Origin: Rhizobiaceae bacterium
GTDB taxonomy: Bacteria > Pseudomonadota > Alphaproteobacteria > Rhizobiales > Rhizobiaceae
Direction: 5' to 3'
Length of the DNA: 38,058 bases
Assembly (NCBI GenBank): GCA_019635715.1
Contig: JAHBYY010000045.1
Location: 1 to 38,058 of the forward strand
Numbering within the stretch: the stretch's first letter is position 1; the number at the start of each line of letters is the position of its first letter. Below, piece by piece: positions 8,269 through 17,432 of this stretch. The position numbers and the translations under genes were made by a program. The notes under the pieces are model-generated. The model saw only the letters and a program-made list of their open reading frames with translations. It did no database searches and had not been told where the DNA came from.

Positions 8269-9360
8269 TCACATCGCGGCGGCGGGCGCCGGGCCGGCCA
8301 GCGTGGCGGGAGCGCGATCGCCGGCGAGAAGTTCGTGCACGAAGCGCAGCTTGTCGGCCGCCACCGGTGAGATCACGAAGGGATAGAGGTCGGGGAGGCC
8401 CATGCAGCGGTTGATGGAGTTGGAGGCCTCCGACAGGACCAGCCAGCGCTCGAGGATCTTGGCGAAATCCCGCGTCCCGTCGTCATCGCCGCCGGCCGCG
8501 GCGCCGCTGCCCGGATCGCCGGCCGCGAGCTGGTTGGGATCGACCGTGTCGAGCTGGCCGAGCTTCATGTTCAGCGACCTGACCATTTCGAGCGTGTCGG
8601 TGATGTGCAGATAATGGGCCCATGTCTCGGCCCAGTCTTCCCAGGGGTGGCTGGCCGCATAGGCCGAGATGTGCCGCTGCTGCCAGTCCGGCGGCGATCC
8701 GGCGGCATAATGGGCGTTGAGCGCCTGTTCGTAGTCGTGGGTCTCGTCGCCGAACAGCGCCCGGAAGGCGTCGAGCCAGACGGTCTCGCGGATCAGCCGG
8801 TCCCAATAGTAGTGGCCGAGCTCGTGGCGGAAATGGCCGAGCAGCGTGCGGTAGTTCTCGCCCATCTCCATGCGCATCTTCTCGCGCCGGCTGGCATCGG
8901 CTTCGGCGACGTTCAGCGTGATCAGCCCGTTGTCGTGACCGGTCAGGATGCGTTCGCCTCCCGGACCGGCGCCGATCGGGTCGGCCAGGAAATCGAAGGC
9001 GACACCCACCTCGTCCTCCGGCGCCGCCTTTGCCGCGAGCGGCAGGTCGAAGGCCAGCAGAGAATAGACGGCCCGCTTCTTGGCCTTCTCGATGCGCGAC
9101 CAGCGGCGGCGGTTGTCGACGATCGAAAGGTCGGGGATCGTCTTGTTGAGCGCGCAGGCCCGGCAAAAGGGATGCCCCGGCTCCCCCACCCAGTTGCAGT
9201 CGCATTCCGTCGCGTTGGCGCATTGGAAACGATCAGAAGAACCCGCCAGCAGGAACCCCGCCGTGGCGGGGTCGTAGAGGACGGCACTGCCGCAGGCGAG
9301 GCATTGGGCGTTCTCGAAATAGAGGCGCTGGCCGCAGTTCGGGCACTGAAACAGCTTCAT
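8269..9360 (-). CDS. zinc-ribbon putative zinc metallopeptidase
   Basis: A 363-residue protein. The N-terminus is a zinc ribbon (MKLFQCPNCGQRLYF, then CLACGS) followed by a second Cys cluster (CANATECDCNWVGEPGH, CRAC). A gluzincin-like HELGHYYW motif lies at about 179-186, with flanking acidic residues downstream (ETHDYEQALNAHY, EDWAETWAHYLH) that could supply the third zinc ligand. This matches the family usually annotated as putative zinc-binding peptidase with zinc-ribbon domain. The substrate is unknown. The start is set at the ATG at 9360 because the ribbon begins at residue 6; the frame is open further upstream but without family-like sequence. Confidence 0.85.
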   Translation of the reverse strand: MKLFQCPNCGQRLYFENAQCLACGSAVLYDPATAGFLLAGSSDRFQCANATECDCNWVGEPGHPFCRACALNKTIPDLSIVDNRRRWSRIEKAKKRAVYSLLAFDLPLAAKAAPEDEVGVAFDFLADPIGAGPGGERILTGHDNGLITLNVAEADASRREKMRMEMGENYRTLLGHFRHELGHYYWDRLIRETVWLDAFRALFGDETHDYEQALNAHYAAGSPPDWQQRHISAYAASHPWEDWAETWAHYLHITDTLEMVRSLNMKLGQLDTVDPNQLAAGDPGSGAAAGGDDDGTRDFAKILERWLVLSEASNSINRCMGLPDLYPFVISPVAADKLRFVHELLAGDRAPATLAGPAPAAAM

Positions 9361-9436
9361 GGCATGGACCGCCTGGTCGGAAGGGAGGGCATCGGGGCCG
9401 CGAAACGGCAGTGTCCCGCAAAGGTTCCGACGACGG

Positions 9437-10672
9437 TCAACGCCGCAGCTTGGCGACGACCTGGCGGGCGGTGGCTTCGCCCGAGCGCCTCGCACCGCCG
9501 CAGGTCTGCATCAAAGGTCCGGCCAGGTGCTCGCCTGCGAAGAAGATACGGTCGGCGACGGGATCGGCCAGGGTTCGCCGTGCCGCGGCCCGGCCGGGGC
9601 GGGCGGCCGCATAGGCGCCGCGCACGAAGCGCTCGCCGCCCCAGTTGGTCATGGCCGAGCGGCCGACATGCCGCCTCAGATCCGAGCCGAAGACGTCGCA
9701 GAGCCGGTCGGTGACGAAATCGACGCCGGCCGCCTCGCCCGCGGCCGACATCTCCCAGGCGAAGTCGCCGCCGACGAAACCCACCAGCAGATCGGTGTCG
9801 AAGGGGAAGCAGAGGAAATAGATGTCGTGGCGCGCGTGCCGCTCGATCAGCATGTCCTCGAAGGGTGCGAGGCCTAACCGCGTGCCGCGGATTTCGATCG
9901 GGATCTTGGTCAGCATGCCCATCGGCAGATCGAAGAAGGCCTCGACATAGGCTTCGGGCAGTTCGGGCGAGAAGACGATCTCGTCGAAGGCGAGCACCGC
10001 CGGCGAGGCGGTGACGATCACCGCGCCGGCGCGGATCGTTCCTTTCGAGGTGGCGCAGGCAAGGTCCGGCCCGCTCCACTCGATGCGGCGCACCGGCGTC
10101 GAGAGCGTCACCGGCACGTCCGCGCCGAACCGGGCGACGAGCGCGCCGAAACCTTCGAGGCTGAAGTAATTCGGATCGAGATCGGCCGCCGCGCGAAAGT
10201 CCTCGATGGAGATCTCGTCGAAATCCTTGCCGAAATCCATGGGCCCGGCAAAGGTCGCCGCGGCCCGCGGGGCATGTCCGGAGGCCAGCAGCGAGGAAAG
10301 GCGGTCGTCGCCGCCCTTCCAGCTTTCGAGAAGCGCGGACAGCTTCGCGTCGGCATTCTTCATCTCGGTCTCCTGGGACTCCGGCGCCTTGTGCCTGCCG
10401 AAGTAGAGATGGTCGACATTCATGTCGTGGTGATGCAGCGTCCAGCCGGAGGCCTGCGCCTCGGGAAAGTAGGGGTTGCGATCCGCTGCATGCAGCCAGG
10501 CGCAGCCGACGTCGAAGGGAATGCCGAACGTTTCGCTGGAGGTGTAAGCACGGCCGCCGATGCGGTCCATCGCCTCCAGGACCTGGAAACTCAGTCCGGA
10601 CGCCCGCAGCACCTTCGCCGCGCCAAGACCCGCGGACCCGGCACCGATCACGACGACATCAACATCTCGCAT
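9437..10672 (-). CDS. flavin-dependent amine oxidase family protein
   Basis: A 411-residue FAD-dependent oxidoreductase of the monoamine oxidase/protoporphyrinogen oxidase superfamily. The N-terminal dinucleotide fold shows VVIGAGSAGLGAAKVL, followed by VLEAMDRIGGRAYT, which contacts FAD ribose. The C-terminus has the typical FFAGEHLAGPLMQTCGGA stretch that closes the FAD site. It probably oxidises a primary or secondary amine, but substrate cannot be read from the sequence. No signal peptide is visible. The ATG at 10672 starts directly before the FAD fold. It is transcribed divergently from the transglycosylase gene, leaving about 150 bases for both promoters. Confidence 0.88.
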   Translation of the reverse strand: MRDVDVVVIGAGSAGLGAAKVLRASGLSFQVLEAMDRIGGRAYTSSETFGIPFDVGCAWLHAADRNPYFPEAQASGWTLHHHDMNVDHLYFGRHKAPESQETEMKNADAKLSALLESWKGGDDRLSSLLASGHAPRAAATFAGPMDFGKDFDEISIEDFRAAADLDPNYFSLEGFGALVARFGADVPVTLSTPVRRIEWSGPDLACATSKGTIRAGAVIVTASPAVLAFDEIVFSPELPEAYVEAFFDLPMGMLTKIPIEIRGTRLGLAPFEDMLIERHARHDIYFLCFPFDTDLLVGFVGGDFAWEMSAAGEAAGVDFVTDRLCDVFGSDLRRHVGRSAMTNWGGERFVRGAYAAARPGRAAARRTLADPVADRIFFAGEHLAGPLMQTCGGARRSGEATARQVVAKLRR

Positions 10673-10825
10673 GACGTTTCGCGCCCCTTGCCACAAAATA
10701 TACTTGATCGTAGGAAAATTCCCCGAACGTGGCCAGCGACTCGGCGGCCGGTCCAGGCTTCGAGCCGTCCGGCACCCGCGGCCGGCGCCCTACCGAGCGA
10801 TGGTTCAGGCAACGAGGAGTTCAGG

Positions 10826-11620
10826 ATGGCATTTTTCGCCCAGACAGTCAGAATCGCAATCGCCGCCGGCGCCGTCTTCGGCCTGTCGGTGGTCGGCGCG
10901 CAGGCGGCGTCCTGCGGCAAGAACGCCGCCGGATTCGAGGCCTGGAAGCAGGAATTCGCCCAGCAGGCGGCGGCCAGCGGCGTCAAGGCGAAAGGACTGG
11001 CGGCGCTGGCCAATGCGTCCTACGCGACCAAGACGATCTCGGTCGACCGCGCCGTCAAGAAGGCATTCAGCGGCTCGGTCGAAGCGTTCATGAAGCGCCG
11101 CGGCGGCGCCGCCATCATCGCCAAGGGCAGGACGCTGAAGAAGCAGAATGCCGCGCTGTTTGCGTCCATCGAGCAGAAATACGGCGTCCCGGCCGGCCCG
11201 CTGCTGGCGATCTGGGGCATGGAGACGGGCTTCGGCAGCTTCATGGGCAGCCAGAACACGGTCTCGGCGATCACCACGCTCGCCTATGACTGCCGCCGTC
11301 CGGACTTCTTCACCCCGCATGCCATCGCCGCCCTCAAGCTCGTCGACCGCGGCGTGCTGAGTTCCGGCTCGGTCGGCGCGGCGCATGGCGAGATCGGCCA
11401 CACCCAGTTCCTGCCCGGCAACGTCCTGAAATACGGCGTCGGCGGCATGAACCTCAAGAACAAGGCCGATGCGCTGGCCTCCACCGCCAACTTCCTGCGC
11501 GGCCATGGCTATGGCGGCGGCCCGGCAAGCGCCAATCGCGGCGCCATCGCGGGCTGGAACGCGGCCTCGGTCTATCAGCAGGCGATCATCATCATGGCCG
11601 ACGCCATCGACGGCGGCTGA
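10826..11620 (+). CDS. MltB-type lytic murein transglycosylase, short form
   Basis: A 264-residue secreted protein with a Sec signal peptide ending near AQA-AS. The catalytic core is the SLT_2/MltB type: IWGMETGFGSFMG carries the presumed catalytic Glu133, and HTQFLPGNVLKYG followed by ADALASTANFLRGHGY matches the family's substrate-groove region. The fold would cleave peptidoglycan glycan strands to 1,6-anhydro products in the periplasm. Many MltB-like proteins in this group also carry a C-terminal peptidoglycan-binding domain; this one ends right after the catalytic domain. GAGGAG-like sequence precedes the ATG. It converges with argG across a strong hairpin. Confidence 0.88.
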   Translation: MAFFAQTVRIAIAAGAVFGLSVVGAQAASCGKNAAGFEAWKQEFAQQAAASGVKAKGLAALANASYATKTISVDRAVKKAFSGSVEAFMKRRGGAAIIAKGRTLKKQNAALFASIEQKYGVPAGPLLAIWGMETGFGSFMGSQNTVSAITTLAYDCRRPDFFTPHAIAALKLVDRGVLSSGSVGAAHGEIGHTQFLPGNVLKYGVGGMNLKNKADALASTANFLRGHGYGGGPASANRGAIAGWNAASVYQQAIIIMADAIDGG

Positions 11621-11627
11621 GCGCATT

Positions 11628-11658
11628 CTTCCTTCTCCCGTGAACGGGGTGAAGGAAG
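11628..11658. terminator. bidirectional hairpin between transglycosylase and argG
   Basis: CTTCCTTCTCCCG and CGGGGTGAAGGAAG pair as a nearly perfect 13-bp stem around a TGAA loop, filling the 39 bases between two convergent stop codons. It could stop transcription from both sides. The purine/pyrimidine-rich stem also resembles dispersed rhizobial palindromes. Confidence 0.65.
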
Positions 11659-11659
11659 C

Positions 11660-12883
<1,224 letters not shown>

Positions 12884-13055
12884 GATGACCCCGGTTTGCG
12901 CCGGCAGGCGGGCCTGCCTCGAATTCGGCGGCACTATTAGCAGGAATGCCGCACCGGACAAGGGTTGCGGGATGGTGCCGGAGGCCGGGGTTGGCCCAAT
13001 TGCCGCCATTCAATACAGTCAAAGTGATTCGGCCCGAACGACCCGGACAAGGTGC

Positions 13056-13985
13056 ATGACGAGGACGAACCCGATCCGACCGGATCGCCGAAAGACCGCC
13101 GGGAGCGCCGCGCTGATGGCGCTGGCGCTCGCTTCCTCCTGTGCGCCCGCATTCGCCTCCGACCGGTGGGAGGAAGCCGGCAGCGGTGCCGTCGCGATTC
13201 TCCCCGTCCCGAGCCGCGCCACCGCCATCATCGGCGGGTCGCTGGCCTGCGCCGAGCAGCTCTGGTCGCTGCGCCTGCGGGTCGAGCCTCGCCCGGCCGG
13301 GCTTCCGCTGGCGGCAAAGGTGACGATCGACAGGTCGGCCTTCGCCGTGGCCGCCGAGTACGGCGCGGGGGTCTTCACCATGGCGGTGTCGAGCGAGATG
13401 CTGGAGGCGCTGAAGGCAAGCTCGCGCCTCGCCGTCGTGCTCGGACCGGGGGAGGAGGCGCCGCGGGCCAGCTTCGCGCTGCGCGGTTCGCAGAAGGTGA
13501 TCGAGGCGATCGCGCCGCGCTGCAGCCCGGTCGATCTGGGGCCGTTCCAGCCGGTCACTCTGTCCGAGACCGATGCGGCCGTCGCCCTGGCCGGGCCATT
13601 GCTCGCCGACGAGGTGAAGCTGTTTCGGACCGCCACCTCCGGCACGCCGAAACTCGCGGCCGCGCGTCTCGATCGCGGCGAAGGCCGCGAGATGCTGTTC
13701 GCCTCCCTTTGCGGATCGTCCTGGTACTATGGACGTTCCGGGTGCTCGCTGTTCGGATTTCTGCGGGACGCGCCGACCGCCGAGTGGCGCACGGTCTACA
13801 ATACCGAAGGTATGGCGCTCTATGTCGACCCGTCCGCCGCCGGCACCGGCTGGCCGAACCTGGTCACGCTGGAAATGCCGGGCGGCGTGACGCCGATCCA
13901 TTGGAAATGGAGCGGCGAGGTCTACGAACTGCGCGATCCGCAGGTGGCGGTCGAGGGCCTGCCCGCCGAGGCCAAAGACCCCTGA
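13056..13985 (+). CDS. secreted protein of unknown function
   Basis: A 309-residue protein I do not recognise. An N-terminal signal (RRKTAGSAALMALALASS, cleavage about AFA-SD) indicates export to the periplasm. The mature part alternates beta-like stretches without membrane helices. It holds five Cys after the signal, including SLCGSSWYYGRSGCSLFGF, which could form disulfides. The N-terminal half has a repeated pattern of basic and hydrophobic residues (RVEPRPAGLPLAAKVTIDRS) reminiscent of invasion-associated or carbohydrate-binding proteins, but not enough to name a family. The ATG at 13056 is chosen because it places the signal peptide at the N-terminus. LysE-family gene starts 60 bases after its stop. 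Confidence 0.75.
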   Translation: MTRTNPIRPDRRKTAGSAALMALALASSCAPAFASDRWEEAGSGAVAILPVPSRATAIIGGSLACAEQLWSLRLRVEPRPAGLPLAAKVTIDRSAFAVAAEYGAGVFTMAVSSEMLEALKASSRLAVVLGPGEEAPRASFALRGSQKVIEAIAPRCSPVDLGPFQPVTLSETDAAVALAGPLLADEVKLFRTATSGTPKLAAARLDRGEGREMLFASLCGSSWYYGRSGCSLFGFLRDAPTAEWRTVYNTEGMALYVDPSAAGTGWPNLVTLEMPGGVTPIHWKWSGEVYELRDPQVAVEGLPAEAKDP

Positions 13986-14045
13986 GCGCTTGCGGACGCC
14001 GGCATGGTGCAGTAGAGACGCGCGCCGCAGCGCGAGATCGCCCCA

Positions 14046-14687
14046 ATGAGCTTTGTCCCGGACCTGTCGACGATCGTCCAGTTCGCGATCGCAACCTTCA
14101 TCATCGCCATCACGCCGGGCCCCGACATGACGCTGTTCGTCGGGCGGGCGCTGTCCGAGGGCCGTCGGTCGGGCTTCGCCTGCATGGCAGGGGCGCTGAC
14201 CGGCTGCCTGATCCACACCACACTGGTCGTCGTCGGCCTGTCGGCGCTGATCGTCGCCTCGCCCGAGGCGTTCCTGGCCCTCAAGATCGGCGGCGCCGGC
14301 TACCTGGTGTGGCTGGCCTGGCAGGCGATCACCAAGGGCTCGGCCTTCTCGCCCGACATGACACCGCGCAAGCCGCGCTCGCTGCTCCAGAACTGGGCGA
14401 CCGGCATCGGCATCAACCTGCTCAACCCGAAGATCATCCTGTTCTTCATGACTTTCCTGCCGCAGTTCGTCAGCGTCCGTGACCCGCATGCCCCGGGCAA
14501 GCTGTTCTTCCTCGGGCTGCTGTTCATCGCCATATCGATCCCGGTGACGGCGCCGATGGTCTGGGCCGCGGACCGCTTTGCCGGGCTGCTGCGCAAGAGC
14601 CCGCGCGTGACGCGCATCGTCGACTACCTGTTTGCCGGTGTATTCTCGGCCTTCGCCCTGAAGATATTGACCGCCCAGGCCAAATAG
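14046..14687 (+). CDS. LysE/RhtB-family amino-acid exporter
   Basis: A 213-residue inner-membrane protein with about six hydrophobic segments. The family signature is clear: AITPGPDMTLFVGRALSEG near residues 19-37 and GINLLNPKIILFFMTFLPQF in the middle. LysE/RhtB proteins export basic amino acids, homoserine lactone, threonine or related compounds; which substrate applies is not readable. The C-terminal 23 codons have a second, diverged copy about 1 kb downstream (15675-15746), on the other side of the outer-membrane gene. Confidence 0.9.
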   Translation: MSFVPDLSTIVQFAIATFIIAITPGPDMTLFVGRALSEGRRSGFACMAGALTGCLIHTTLVVVGLSALIVASPEAFLALKIGGAGYLVWLAWQAITKGSAFSPDMTPRKPRSLLQNWATGIGINLLNPKIILFFMTFLPQFVSVRDPHAPGKLFFLGLLFIAISIPVTAPMVWAADRFAGLLRKSPRVTRIVDYLFAGVFSAFALKILTAQAK

Positions 14688-14766
14688 GACTTTTGCCCCG
14701 GCTGTTGCTTCCTGGTGACGGGCCGCGCGCGCTTCTGTGTTAGACCGCAGGCTCGCGGGGTGAAGC

Positions 14767-15618
14767 ATGATTGGTCGTTTCTGTATGGCCGGCTGTCTTG
14801 TTGCTGTGGCGACAGGTTTTGCGTGGGCCGACGACTGGGACTGGAACGGTGCCTATTTGGGTGCAGGGATTGGCGGCGGCTCGCTGACCAGCGGCTTCGC
14901 CTCGGATTTCGGTACGCTGCCCGAAGACGATTATCATGACGGCTCGGCCAGCGCCTCGGTGCAGGCCGGCTATGGACGGGTGGCCAACGGCATCTATTTT
15001 GGCGCCGAACTCGACGCACGCGCCTTCAAGGGTGCCGAAAACAGTGGCATCGAAATCATCGGGACAATACCCGTCCTCAATGGACTCGGCCAGCCAGGCG
15101 GCGGCGTCACGGGTGGATTGGGCGGTGCAGCGGTCGGCGCGTGCATCGGCCGTTGCAGCGCAACTATTCCCGGCGCGTTGATATCCGATGGCGACCGAAT
15201 AATCGGCGTGACGGGGGACACGCTGGAAGCATTCGGCTCCGAGATCAAGTCGACCTTCTCGGCGCAGGGCCGGATCGGCCTGCCGATCGGCCGCTTCATG
15301 CCCTACGCGGTCGCAGGGGTGACGGCTGGCCGGGTCACCACGCGGTACCTGCATCTCGAGGAGATCATCGTAAGGGACCGCCGTGGGCGCCTTCGCACGG
15401 ATGTCCGGGGCGGTATCCTCGACGATAGCGGCTGGGCCTATGGCTACACAGTAGGCCTCGGCACCGAAATCGCTCTGACTCGCCAGTTCTTTCTGCGGGC
15501 GGAGTATCTGCACACCGATCTCGGTCGGGTGAAGATCGGCTTGGCCGGCGTCGACGGCGATGCCGAGATTTCGTCGAAACTCGACCAAGGAAGCACTGGT
15601 TTCGTCTATCGCTTCTGA
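14767..15618 (+). CDS. outer-membrane beta-barrel protein (Omp25-like family)
   Basis: A 283-residue protein with a signal peptide ending AWA-DD, then WNGAYLGAGIGGGS, the typical first strand of the small rhizobial/Brucella Omp25-31 family. Repeated beta-strand patterns follow (YGRVANGIYFGAELDARAF, AQGRIGLPIGRFMPYAVAG, YTVGLGTEIALTRQFFLRAEY), and the protein ends in FVYRF with the C-terminal Phe recognised by the BAM complex. A central insertion (about residues 100-160) containing several Gly runs and two Cys is longer than usual and may be an exposed loop. GGGGTGAAG lies just upstream of the ATG. It sits between an intact lysE gene and a lysE 3' remnant. Confidence 0.85.
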   Translation: MIGRFCMAGCLVAVATGFAWADDWDWNGAYLGAGIGGGSLTSGFASDFGTLPEDDYHDGSASASVQAGYGRVANGIYFGAELDARAFKGAENSGIEIIGTIPVLNGLGQPGGGVTGGLGGAAVGACIGRCSATIPGALISDGDRIIGVTGDTLEAFGSEIKSTFSAQGRIGLPIGRFMPYAVAGVTAGRVTTRYLHLEEIIVRDRRGRLRTDVRGGILDDSGWAYGYTVGLGTEIALTRQFFLRAEYLHTDLGRVKIGLAGVDGDAEISSKLDQGSTGFVYRF

Positions 15619-15674
15619 CCGGGCTGACCGGATAGCCTTACCTTTGCGTCGGTGAAGCCTCGCTCTTCGGCGGC

Positions 15675-15746
15675 ATCGTCGATCATCTGTTCGCGGGCGT
15701 GTTCTCGGCCTTCGCCCTGAAGATGTTGACGGCTCAGGCCAAGTAG
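15675..15746 (+). pseudogene. decayed 3' end of a second lysE-family gene
   Basis: The frame ending in TAG at 15744-15746 reads IVDHLFAGVFSAFALK then MLTAQAK. The intact LysE C-terminus at 14616-14687 reads IVDYLFAGVFSAFALK then ILTAQAK. Only two residues differ (Y to H, I to M), while at least eight third-base changes are silent. Upstream of 15670 the similarity stops and an in-frame TAG occurs at 15633, with no start codon or remaining gene body. The pattern of silent changes suggests the fragment comes from a homologue that evolved under selection before it was broken, not from a fresh tandem duplication. Confidence 0.7.
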
Positions 15747-15777
15747 GCGCATACCCCGTCCGGGGTGGGGATTCGAC

Positions 15778-16494
15778 ATGTCGAAGCTCAGCAAACTTCT
15801 GCGCACGTACATGCTGCGCCGAGGCTATACGGTCACGCGCGCGCAATCGGCGAGCGGAACGGAAGACTACTTCCTCTACGGCTACGCCGACGGCAGCGGG
15901 TCCTTCGACTACGAGCGCTACAAGGCTGTCCAGACCGAGGGCAACAAGCGCAAGATCGACAATGTCTGGACGGATCGCGAGACGATCGCGTTCATCTGCG
16001 ATTTCCTGAAAGGACGCGGCCAGCCATTGCGGCGGGGCCTGTGCCACGGGTCACGCAACGGAACCGAGGTCCGCTGGTTCCGCGAACTCCTCGGCATCGA
16101 CGTGACGGGCACCGACATCTCCGAGACGGCCGCGAATTTCCCCCACATGGTGCAGTGGGATTTCCACGAGCGGAATCCGGATTGGGTGGGCAAGTTCGAT
16201 TTCGTCTATTCCAATTCCCACGACCACGCCTACGATCCGGCCAAGGCGCTCGAAGCCTGGATCGGTCAACTGGCGCCCGAGGGCGTGCTGCTGCTCGAAC
16301 ATTCGACCTCGCATTCCGAATGGGGCGCCAGTGAACTGGACCCGTTCGGCATCAGCCCAAAACTCCTGCCCTATGTCGTGCTCAAATTTGCCGGGGGACG
16401 ATATTGCGTGACGGATCTGCTCGAGCCGTCGCATGTACGCCCGAAGGTCGGCCGCACCTGGATTTTCGTGCTTCGGCCCAACCTGCGAAGCTGA
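15778..16494 (+). CDS. class I SAM-dependent methyltransferase-like protein
   Basis: A 238-residue cytoplasmic protein. Residues ~80-190 read as a Rossmann-type methyltransferase: RRGLCHGSRNGTEVRWF as motif I, GIDVTGTDIS ending in the acidic residue that would bind ribose, then VQWDFHE, FDFVYSNSHDHAYDP and GVLLLEHSTSHSEW as motifs II-IV. Motif I is a variant (HGSRNG in place of GxGxG), seen in some sugar- or small-molecule methyltransferases. The substrate is unknown. The N-terminal ~60 residues (MLRRGYTVTRAQSASGTED) form a separate segment. It ends 20 bases before the convergent membrane-protein gene. Confidence 0.8.
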   Translation: MSKLSKLLRTYMLRRGYTVTRAQSASGTEDYFLYGYADGSGSFDYERYKAVQTEGNKRKIDNVWTDRETIAFICDFLKGRGQPLRRGLCHGSRNGTEVRWFRELLGIDVTGTDISETAANFPHMVQWDFHERNPDWVGKFDFVYSNSHDHAYDPAKALEAWIGQLAPEGVLLLEHSTSHSEWGASELDPFGISPKLLPYVVLKFAGGRYCVTDLLEPSHVRPKVGRTWIFVLRPNLRS

Positions 16495-16513
16495 ACCCGG
16501 CCGGACCGGCGAA

Positions 16514-17011
16514 CTACACGGCATCGTCTCCGGGCGGTCGCCAGCTTCCCGCGGATCGACCGGCGACCAGCCAATAGGCCAGGCCGGCGGCGATGCCGCC
16601 GCCGATCAGCACGGCAGCGAAGGCCGGATCGGCGACGATGGGATCGGCTGCCGCCGGGTCGAGTTCGACGCCGCCGGCGACCGGCCCTGCCGCCTGCCAG
16701 AAGAAGGCAGCTACCGCCAGGCCGACAAGCCCTCCGCCGAGCGCATAGGTCAACCAGTCGCGCCTGCCCAAAAGCTCGGCCACGACGATCACGACCGCCG
16801 CCGGGAGGATGGCAAAGTAGGCGATGAAGAGGGCCGCAAACGGGATGGAGAAGATCAGCGATCCGGAGACCATGCCGGGCAACCGGTCGGCCGGCCAGTG
16901 CTGCGCGCCCAGGAACAGCAGATGAAGGAATGCGCTCGCGGCGAGGGCAGCGGCTGCGAAGCCCAGGGTGATCACCACGAAACGCACGAGGATCGCAAAC
17001 ACGCCGCTCAT
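16514..17011 (-). CDS. hypothetical multi-span membrane protein (second of a paralogous pair)
   Basis: A 165-residue protein with about four hydrophobic helices (near 8-33, 52-80, 89-108 and 133-152). I do not recognise the family. It is similar to the gene just upstream: YFAILPAAVVIVVAELLG corresponds to AIAVLPAIMAIVLAEWF, and AGLAYWLVAGRSAG to AGLLYWRLAGRNSG. Its ATG overlaps the stop of the upstream gene in an ATGA junction, so translation is probably coupled. The frame continues upstream, but that sequence is the shadow of the neighbour. Third gene of an apparent rlmN operon. Confidence 0.75.
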   Translation of the reverse strand: MSGVFAILVRFVVITLGFAAAALAASAFLHLLFLGAQHWPADRLPGMVSGSLIFSIPFAALFIAYFAILPAAVVIVVAELLGRRDWLTYALGGGLVGLAVAAFFWQAAGPVAGGVELDPAAADPIVADPAFAAVLIGGGIAAGLAYWLVAGRSAGSWRPPGDDAV

Positions 17012-17421
17012 CGCATTTTCCCGGAATTGCGTCCTGCGAGGCGCCAGTACAGAAGGCCCGCGAACAGTCCGATCACGCATATCACGCCAAGCCCGCGAGG
17101 AAAGCTCCTGTCGCCGTCGCCGAACAGCACGGGGAGGTAGAGGAGCAGCGGCACGAGACCGCCCCAAGCGGCGAAGTAAATCGGGTGACGGATGGTGAAC
17201 CACTCTGCGAGGACGATGGCCATGATGGCCGGCAGCACGGCGATGGCGCCGACGACGAGCGTTGCCAGTGCCGCCAGGCTGACGATCCTCAGCGCGCCGT
17301 CCAGCGGCCCGGAGAGGTTGGACGGTGCGGCGAGCATGAAGGTCAGAAGGCCCAGCACAGCACCGGCCACGAAGGCGGAGACAAGAAATGCGACGGTGAC
17401 CTTGCCGAGACGGCTGGCCAT
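17008..17421 (-). CDS. hypothetical multi-span membrane protein (first of a paralogous pair)
   Basis: A 137-residue protein with about four hydrophobic helices (near 8-32, 43-70, 78-94 and 107-125) ending in a basic tail RLAGRNSGKMR. No recognised family. The conserved core LPAIMAIVLAE, and AGLLYWRLAGR near the end, recur in the next gene, so the two look like an old tandem duplication. The start at 17421 (MASRLGKV) is 11 bases after the rlmN stop, with the ribosome site inside the rlmN end, and its own stop overlaps the next start. Nothing in the sequence gives a function. Confidence 0.75.
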   Translation of the reverse strand: MASRLGKVTVAFLVSAFVAGAVLGLLTFMLAAPSNLSGPLDGALRIVSLAALATLVVGAIAVLPAIMAIVLAEWFTIRHPIYFAAWGGLVPLLLYLPVLFGDGDRSFPRGLGVICVIGLFAGLLYWRLAGRNSGKMR

Positions 17422-17432
17422 CGTCGTTCGCG

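Noticed and set aside
15762-15775. ACCCCG-TC-CGGGGT style palindrome before the methyltransferase gene
   Set aside because: Six-base arms in GC-rich DNA with a two-base loop are too short to claim an operator or terminator.
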